Shown here: positions 7,303 to 11,633 of the stretch, piece by piece | How positions within the stretch are numbered: the stretch's first letter is position 1 | How the letters are laid out: every line of letters begins with the position of its first letter | Source of the DNA: Bacillota bacterium | GTDB lineage: Bacteria; Bacillota; Clostridia; Lachnospirales; Lachnospiraceae | NCBI GenBank assembly: GCA_023436225.1 | Contig: JAEZKA010000104.1 | Location: forward strand, 1-11,633 | Length of the DNA: 11,633 nucleotides | Direction of reading: 5' to 3' | The notes under the pieces: generated by a model | What the model saw: only the letters and a program-made list of their open reading frames with translations | Told to the model about the DNA's origin: nothing | Database searches by the model: none | Position numbers and translations under genes: made by a program

Positions 7303-7440
7303 TTAACTATCCCCCTCCCACCCACATCCATTATAGTACGGAAGGTTTGCATTTTCCTTCATCCTTATAAATGTGGCATCGTGATCCGTCTTTGAATAGC
7401 TGTTACGTTCTCCGCAGATATGTATTTTCTGGTTGTATCG
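7303..7440 (-). pseudogene. IS1182-type transposase remnant
   Basis: Forty-five codons read on the minus strand between an upstream in-frame TGA (7441-7443) and a TAA (7303-7305). They include ICGERNSYSKTDHDATFIRM, which matches from memory the RNSYSKTDxDATFMRMKED signature of IS1182-family DDE transposases. After MKENAN the sequence leaves the family pattern (LPYYNGCGWEGDS), consistent with a deletion joining other DNA. There is no start codon, no ribosome site and no transposon end nearby. The remnant stops within a few bases of the palindromic element to its right, so that element or a rearrangement may have cut it. Confidence 0.7.
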
Positions 7441-7443
7441 TCA

Positions 7444-7613
7444 ATAAAAAGAATAGCGTGTGACTATTAATCCATAAAGAGACCGTTTACCGCCATCGGT
7501 ACTTAGGTTGTGGCAGATGCTTTTATCTGTCACAACCTTATGTACCGCTATGTGCGGCAACTGAGTGAGAACATGTCTCTGTTGGTTTGATAGTCACTCG
7601 CTGTTCATATAAA
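7444..7613. mobile_element. Nested palindromic element, MITE-like candidate
   Basis: A 160-bp segment (7449-7608) can fold almost end to end. Terminal arms AGCGTGTGACTAT (7455-7467) and ATAGTCACTCGCT (7590-7602) match at 12 of 13 and extend imperfectly to 7449 and 7608. Inside are AGAGAC/GTCTCT (7478-7483/7575-7580), CCGC/GCGG (7490-7493/7554-7557), CGGTAC/GTACCG (7497-7502/7542-7547) and an uninterrupted 13-pair central stem (7506-7518/7525-7537, one G-U) with loop GCTTTT. The pentamer ATAAA lies immediately outside both ends (7444-7448 and 7609-7613), as a 5-bp target-site duplication would. It encodes no protein. No T-run follows, so it is not a simple terminator. The alternative is a structured small RNA. 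The folding is seen directly; mobility is inferred. Confidence 0.5.
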
Positions 7614-7640
7614 TATAATATGTGATAAACATCACTAACG

Positions 7641-7674
7641 AAAAAGAGGCGCCGACATTTAGTGCGACACCCCT
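7641..7674 (-). terminator. Rho-independent terminator of the AzgA permease gene
   Basis: On the minus strand AGGGGTGTCG (7665-7674) pairs with CGGCGCCTCT (7645-7654) over ten positions, three of them G-U, with a ten-base loop and a following TTTTC. It lies about 90 bases downstream of the permease stop at 7764. A small GTGAT/ATCAC hairpin (7622-7635) comes next. Confidence 0.6.
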
Positions 7675-7763
7675 TATCTAAAGGTTAAATAAGATACTTA
7701 TCCTACGCACCTTATCATTATTCTGTTAAAGAAATTGATTCATTTCCTAACCTGTTAATTGAA

Positions 7764-9128
7764 TTATTTCAAAAATGCTACAATAATAAAGTTAGCAATA
7801 AATAATGCGCTAGCTACCCAAACTACTGGGCTAACATCCTTTGCCTTACCCTTAACACACTTAACGATTACGTAGAAGATAAAGCCGCCTGCAATACCAT
7901 AGGAGATACTATAGCAAAGAGCCATGAAGATTGCAGCAAAGAATGCAGGAATTGCTTCTTCGATATCGTCCCATTTGATTTCCTTGAAGGAGGAGATCAT
8001 TAAGATACCAACTGCGATCAGTGCAGGTGAGGTTGCCTGAGAAGGAACGATGCTGATGACCGGAGCAAATACCATACTTACTAAGAATAATAATGCAGTA
8101 ACAACGCTTGTTAAACCGGTACGTCCGCCTGCACCGATACCTGCAGCACTCTCAACATAGGTGGTAGTATTGGAGGTACCAAAGATAGCTCCGATACTGG
8201 TTGCAACTGAGTCAGCAAATAATGCCTTGTCCATCTTGGACTTAAATCCTTTACCTTGCTCCAGTGCTTTCTCGTCAGCATCATCAAAGATACCGGATCT
8301 TCTACCGGTTCCGATGAAGGTACCAATGGTATCAAAGGTATCAGATAAGCTGAAGGCAAAAATGGTCATAATAATCATCGGGATCTTAGATGCATCATTA
8401 AACAGGGAGCCCATTCCCTCTGCACCAAATGCTGCCATGAAAGTTGTTCCCAACTGATCAAAGGAATCAGCCAAACCGGTAGTAGCACTAAAATCAAGCT
8501 TAACAACACCCATAGGAATACCAATAATTGTTGTAGCTAAGATACCGATCAGGATGCCACCCTTTACGTTAAGGAGAAGCAGAATCAGTATAATAACAAT
8601 ACCGATTAAGGAAAGTATGATTGCAGGGTTATTAAAATAAGAAAGAGAAGGAACACCTGCACCAAAATTAACGATACCAACATTCAATAAACCGATATAG
8701 GCAATAAAGATACCAATACCGCCACCGATCGCATGCTGTAAGCTCTCGGGGATTGCTTTGATAATCATCTTGCGGATTTTGGTTACAGTGATAAGAACAT
8801 TAATAACACCACATGCAAATACCATAAATAATGCTTGCTGCCAGGTAAACCCTAGACCAAAGCACACGGTATATGTAAAGAACGCATTGAGCCCCATACC
8901 TGGTGCTTGTGCGTAAGGTACATTTGCAACTAATGCCATTACTAATGTACCAGCCACCGATGCAAAAATAGTAGCCAAGAAAACTGCTCCTGCAGGCATT
9001 CCTGTTTCTGCCAATATGCTAGGATTTACAAAGATGATGTAAGCCATTGCAAAGAATGTGGTAATACCAGCCATGACTTCCGTGGTAACATTTGTACCAT
9101 GTGCTTTCAGCTTAAAAAACTTTTCCAT
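7764..9128 (-). CDS. AzgA-type NCS2 permease for adenine/guanine/hypoxanthine
   Basis: This 454-residue carrier takes up purine bases by cation symport and feeds them to phosphoribosyltransferases for salvage. The AzgA/PbuG/PurP subgroup is recognised by TFFAMAYIIFVNPSIL (24-39), APGMGLNAFF (75-84), GGGIGIFIAYIGL (135-147), FSLSDTFDTIGTFIG (259-273) and GTSNTTTYVESAAGI (317-331). Length and motif order are complete, so it should be functional. Which purine it prefers cannot be read from the sequence. AGGAG precedes the ATG by a few bases. It converges with the uracil/xanthine-type permease and is followed by its own terminator. The upstream region contains competing inverted repeats but no sequence I can match to the guanine/adenine riboswitch consensus, which often controls this gene in Firmicutes. 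Confidence 0.93.
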   Translation of the reverse strand: MEKFFKLKAHGTNVTTEVMAGITTFFAMAYIIFVNPSILAETGMPAGAVFLATIFASVAGTLVMALVANVPYAQAPGMGLNAFFTYTVCFGLGFTWQQALFMVFACGVINVLITVTKIRKMIIKAIPESLQHAIGGGIGIFIAYIGLLNVGIVNFGAGVPSLSYFNNPAIILSLIGIVIILILLLLNVKGGILIGILATTIIGIPMGVVKLDFSATTGLADSFDQLGTTFMAAFGAEGMGSLFNDASKIPMIIMTIFAFSLSDTFDTIGTFIGTGRRSGIFDDADEKALEQGKGFKSKMDKALFADSVATSIGAIFGTSNTTTYVESAAGIGAGGRTGLTSVVTALLFLVSMVFAPVISIVPSQATSPALIAVGILMISSFKEIKWDDIEEAIPAFFAAIFMALCYSISYGIAGGFIFYVIVKCVKGKAKDVSPVVWVASALFIANFIIVAFLK

Positions 9129-9180
9129 AAAAACTCTCCTTTTAATTTTTTTATAAAATAGAAATCATTTTAGATTCCCT

Positions 9181-9211
9181 TTTATACATTCCTCATAAAA
9201 CTATTTGTCAC
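9181..9211 (-). promoter_or_regulatory. Candidate promoter of the AzgA permease
   Basis: GTGACA (9206-9211) and TATAAA (9181-9186) on the minus strand are each one base from consensus, but the 19-base spacing is long (18 if the -10 is read as GTATAA). If used, transcription would start near 9174 and leave the structured segment at 9218-9310 outside the transcript as an upstream DNA element. Confidence 0.3.
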
Positions 9212-9217
9212 AAAGTT

Positions 9218-9310
9218 GGATATTATTATGTATCAAAGAAGGCTAGTCTTACAAGCTTTCTTTGATCTTGTAATCAGCAATATCCGTTTCCCAGATATTG
9301 TAAGGATATT
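9218..9310 (-). other. Structured segment with competing inverted repeats upstream of the AzgA permease
   Basis: A 13-pair hairpin joins ATCAAAGAAGGCT (9232-9244) to AGCTTTCTTTGAT (9254-9266). A 7-bp stem TTACAAG/CTTGTAA (9249-9255/9267-9273) uses its loop and inner arm and so excludes it. A third hairpin pairs CAATATC with GATATTG (9278-9284/9294-9300). The same AATATCC (9279-9285) could instead pair with GGATATT at 9218-9224 or at 9304-9310. Mutually exclusive folds are the mark of a regulatory leader, but no promoter is obvious upstream and no T-run follows any stem. It may instead be an operator region or the end of the upstream transcript. The rest of the 359-base gap (9311-9487) shows no gene and no clear terminator for the EF-G-like gene. 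Confidence 0.35.
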
Positions 9311-9487
9311 TTAATAAGAGTTTTATTCTCATTGGTAGGAGGCCATCCAATAATGCCGAATGAAAGGGCTTTGCATAATAGATCATCACTTTTACTACTA
9401 TTAAACAAAACCCTTAATTCAATACATGAGAATAGCCTCTATAAATTAATGTCTAGTAAAGTTCTATATCATCTTTTACATCAATCT

Positions 9488-11578
9488 TTAATTTACCTCT
9501 GCTTCTTCTTCCTTCGCATTTTCTTCCATAACTTTTTGCTGCACATCGGAAGGTGCTTGCTCATAGCGGGTAAATGCATACGAATAATCACCGATACCGC
9601 CGGTCATTGATCGAAGGTCAGTGGAGTAACCAAAGAGCTCGGACATCGGAATGTCTGCTACAATTTCCTGCTTACCTCCTGCTATAGGATTCATTCCAAG
9701 AACTCTACCGCGTCGTTTATTCAGATCACCCATGATATCGCCGGTAAATTTATCTGGAACTACTACCTTAAGAGATGCAATAGGTTCAAGTAAAACAGGA
9801 GATGCATCCATAAAGCCTTGCTTAAATGCATTGACGGTCGCCAGCTTAAAGGCCATTTCGGAGGAGTCTACCGGGTGATAGGAACCATCTACTAAGGTTG
9901 CCTTTAATCCAACAACCGGATAGCCAGCAACGGGACCCTTCAATACACAATCCGCAATACCCTTTTCAACTGCTGGGAAGAAGTTCTTAGGAACGGAGCC
10001 ACCAAAGATCTTCTCTTCGAAAATGTAAGGGGTCTCCATATCACCGGAGGGCTCAAATTCGATATGAACATCGCCGAATTGTCCATGTCCTCCTGATTGC
10101 TTTTTGTGTCTTCCCTGAACCCGTACCTTCTTGCGAAGTGTCTCGCGGAAGGGTACTCTTGGTTTCATCATCTCTATTTCAACCTTATATTTATTCAATA
10201 ATTTATTGACAACAACATCAAGCTGCTGATCACCGATGCCATATAATAAGGTCTGTCTGTTTTCCTTATCATTAACCATCTTTAAGGTGAGGTCTTCATC
10301 CATCAGCTTCTGAAGAGCCTGAGAAACCTTATCATCATCACCCTTATTCTTGGTCTTAAAACGCTGATAGGTATAAGGCGTTGCAACCTCGATACGATCA
10401 TATACTATCTGATTTGCCTTTGTGGATAGAGTATCACCGGTAACTGTCTCAGATAACTTGCCAAGAGCACCGATATCACCTGCATGAAGCTCAGTCACTT
10501 CAATCTGCTCCTTACCTCGTAATACATAGATGCGATTAACCTTTTCCTCTGTGTCCTTATCTACATTGAAGACGGCTATATCTGATTTTAGCACGCCGGA
10601 GCATACCTTGAAAAGAGAGAATTTACCGATAAAGGGATCGGCAATCGTCTTAAATACTCTGGCGGAGAAAGGCTTCTTCTCATCATAATTAGCAACAAAG
10701 GCTTCGCCGGTCTTAGCATTCTTGCCACTGATACTCATTCTGGTCGGATCCGGGAAGTACTTCTCAATTGCCTGCAATAACATCGTTGTACCCTGTGCAT
10801 AAACACCGGAGCCCATCAATACAGGAACTACTGTTCCATCTATTACATTATTTCGAAGTGCCAATGAGATTTCTTCCTGTGTGAATTCTTCGCCGGCAAA
10901 ATACTTATCCATCAATTCTTCACTGGTCTCAGCTACTGCGTCCAACAGTATCTCTCTGAACTTCGAAAGATTTTCCTGACTATAATCTGGGATCTCACAC
11001 TCAACATAGTTACTGGCTGTCGTAAATCTTCTACCTGCCATCTTAACCACGTTAACAAATCCAACAAACTTCTCATTCTCTCTGATCGGAATATGAAAGG
11101 GAGCAATTTTCTTACCATATAGCTCTGTTAATCTCTCAACTACTTCACGATAGCTCGCATTATCATCATCCATATCTGTTACAAAGAAAATTCTCGGTAA
11201 ATGATATTTTTCACAAAAATCCCAAGCTTTTAATGTTCCGACTTCTACTCCTGCTTTAGCTGACACAACAATAACTGCAGCATCTGCTACCTGTAAAGCT
11301 TCTTCTACTTCACCCACGAAATCAAAATATCCCGGTGTATCCAAAAAATTAATCTTAATATCCTCAAAAATAATAGGCACTACTGTTGTACTGATAGAGA
11401 AGAGTCTCTTCTGCTCTTCCTTATCATAATCACTAATCGTACTTCCCTCTTCCACTTTTCCTTGACGTTTGAGTATACCTGTTGTGTACGCTATGGCTTC
11501 GACTAAAGTAGTCTTGCCACAGCCACCGTGGCCTAACAAAACAACATTGCGAATCTTTTCCGAAGTGTAAACATTCAT
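9488..11578 (-). CDS. EF-G-like translation factor GTPase (EF-G2 type paralogue)
   Basis: This 696-residue protein has the full EF-G layout: G domain (about 1-280), domain II (303-390), III (405-480), IV (481-595) and V (600-685), with an acidic tail. The classical role is GTP-driven translocation of tRNA and mRNA on the ribosome. The G motifs depart from housekeeping EF-G: the P-loop is GHGGCGKTT (16-24) rather than AHIDAGKTT, the switch II motif is DTPGY (80-84) with Tyr in place of the catalytic His, and the guanine motif is TDMD (134-137) rather than NKMD. Domain IV keeps HGQFGDV (498-504) and domain V keeps GDIMGDLNKRRG (613-624). This pattern fits the EF-G2/FusA2 subfamily, as in Thermus EF-G-2, whose role is poorly defined. 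The start is ATG 11578 with GGAGG 8-9 bases upstream; a frame from 11620 would swallow that site. No rpsL, rpsG or tuf neighbours, again unlike housekeeping fusA. Confidence 0.9.
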   Translation of the reverse strand: MNVYTSEKIRNVVLLGHGGCGKTTLVEAIAYTTGILKRQGKVEEGSTISDYDKEEQKRLFSISTTVVPIIFEDIKINFLDTPGYFDFVGEVEEALQVADAAVIVVSAKAGVEVGTLKAWDFCEKYHLPRIFFVTDMDDDNASYREVVERLTELYGKKIAPFHIPIRENEKFVGFVNVVKMAGRRFTTASNYVECEIPDYSQENLSKFREILLDAVAETSEELMDKYFAGEEFTQEEISLALRNNVIDGTVVPVLMGSGVYAQGTTMLLQAIEKYFPDPTRMSISGKNAKTGEAFVANYDEKKPFSARVFKTIADPFIGKFSLFKVCSGVLKSDIAVFNVDKDTEEKVNRIYVLRGKEQIEVTELHAGDIGALGKLSETVTGDTLSTKANQIVYDRIEVATPYTYQRFKTKNKGDDDKVSQALQKLMDEDLTLKMVNDKENRQTLLYGIGDQQLDVVVNKLLNKYKVEIEMMKPRVPFRETLRKKVRVQGRHKKQSGGHGQFGDVHIEFEPSGDMETPYIFEEKIFGGSVPKNFFPAVEKGIADCVLKGPVAGYPVVGLKATLVDGSYHPVDSSEMAFKLATVNAFKQGFMDASPVLLEPIASLKVVVPDKFTGDIMGDLNKRRGRVLGMNPIAGGKQEIVADIPMSELFGYSTDLRSMTGGIGDYSYAFTRYEQAPSDVQQKVMEENAKEEEAEVN

Positions 11579-11633
11579 TCTGATTTCCTCCAATACGCAT
11601 TTAGTAAGTAGTAGGGTCAATCACACTTTGCAA

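Noticed and set aside
7444..7613. CRISPR array or integron attC site
   Set aside because: There is one palindrome, no repeated unit with spacers, and no recognisable attC core motif at the ends.
8111..8457. Open frames of 82 and 98 codons inside the AzgA permease
   Set aside because: They are overlapping frames of a clear, motif-rich permease gene with strong codon constraint; no start signals.
9129..9487. Guanine/adenine riboswitch ahead of the AzgA permease
   Set aside because: Expected from the gene family, but I could not find the conserved core or the two loop-loop kissing hairpins; only unrelated stems are present.
9332..9610. 92-codon plus-strand frame at the end of the EF-G-like gene
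   Set aside because: Its second half is antisense to the EF-G C-terminus, it has no convincing family features, and its leucine and histidine runs are typical of a shadow frame. A GTAGGAGGCC lies just upstream on the plus strand but is not followed by an ATG at the right distance in this frame.

Overview
The window looks like a chromosomal segment of a low-G+C Gram-positive anaerobe of the Clostridia, most likely a Lachnospiraceae-type organism. This is inferred from AT-rich DNA, strong AGGAGG-type ribosome binding sites, TATAAT promoters, a lipoprotein cyclophilin, a DUF4153 membrane protein and an AzgA-type purine permease. No 16S or tRNA gene is present, so the genus cannot be fixed.

Layout. 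Bases 1-160 hold what may be the tail of a plus-strand gene and its terminator inside a nested inverted repeat. Bases 162-2430 are a minus-strand accessory cluster: a Nudix hydrolase, two unrelated GNAT acetyltransferases and a pyridoxamine-phosphate-oxidase-like flavoprotein. Two of the four look damaged. The flavoprotein has an amber codon 14 codons after a good start. The Nudix gene has its only good start (SD plus ATG) one base out of frame with the body of the protein. Bases 2636-5456 carry a lipoprotein peptidyl-prolyl isomerase and a large DUF4153 membrane protein, both minus strand. Bases 5774-9128 carry two convergent nucleobase transporters, a uracil/xanthine-type NCS2 permease (+) and an AzgA-type adenine/guanine/hypoxanthine permease (-). 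Bases 9488-11578 encode a divergent, EF-G2-like translation-factor GTPase (-).

The gap between the two permeases (7148-7763) is the least ordinary part. It contains a compound terminator for the uracil permease, a 45-codon relic of an IS1182-type transposase, a roughly 160-bp nested palindrome flanked by ATAAA on both sides (a MITE-like candidate), and a terminator for the AzgA permease. The gap between the EF-G-like gene and the AzgA permease (9129-9487) contains inverted repeats with competing pairings. These do not match the purine riboswitch pattern as far as I can tell by eye.

How the genes work together. The two permeases are a plausible functional pair for nucleobase salvage, though each has its own signals and they converge. 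The Nudix/GNAT/flavoprotein genes look like a decaying accessory island. The cyclophilin, DUF4153 and EF-G-like genes appear to be independent units. I see no complete mobile element, CRISPR array, RNA gene or clear new multi-gene system. The best candidates for something undescribed are the palindromic element and the structured segment upstream of the AzgA permease.
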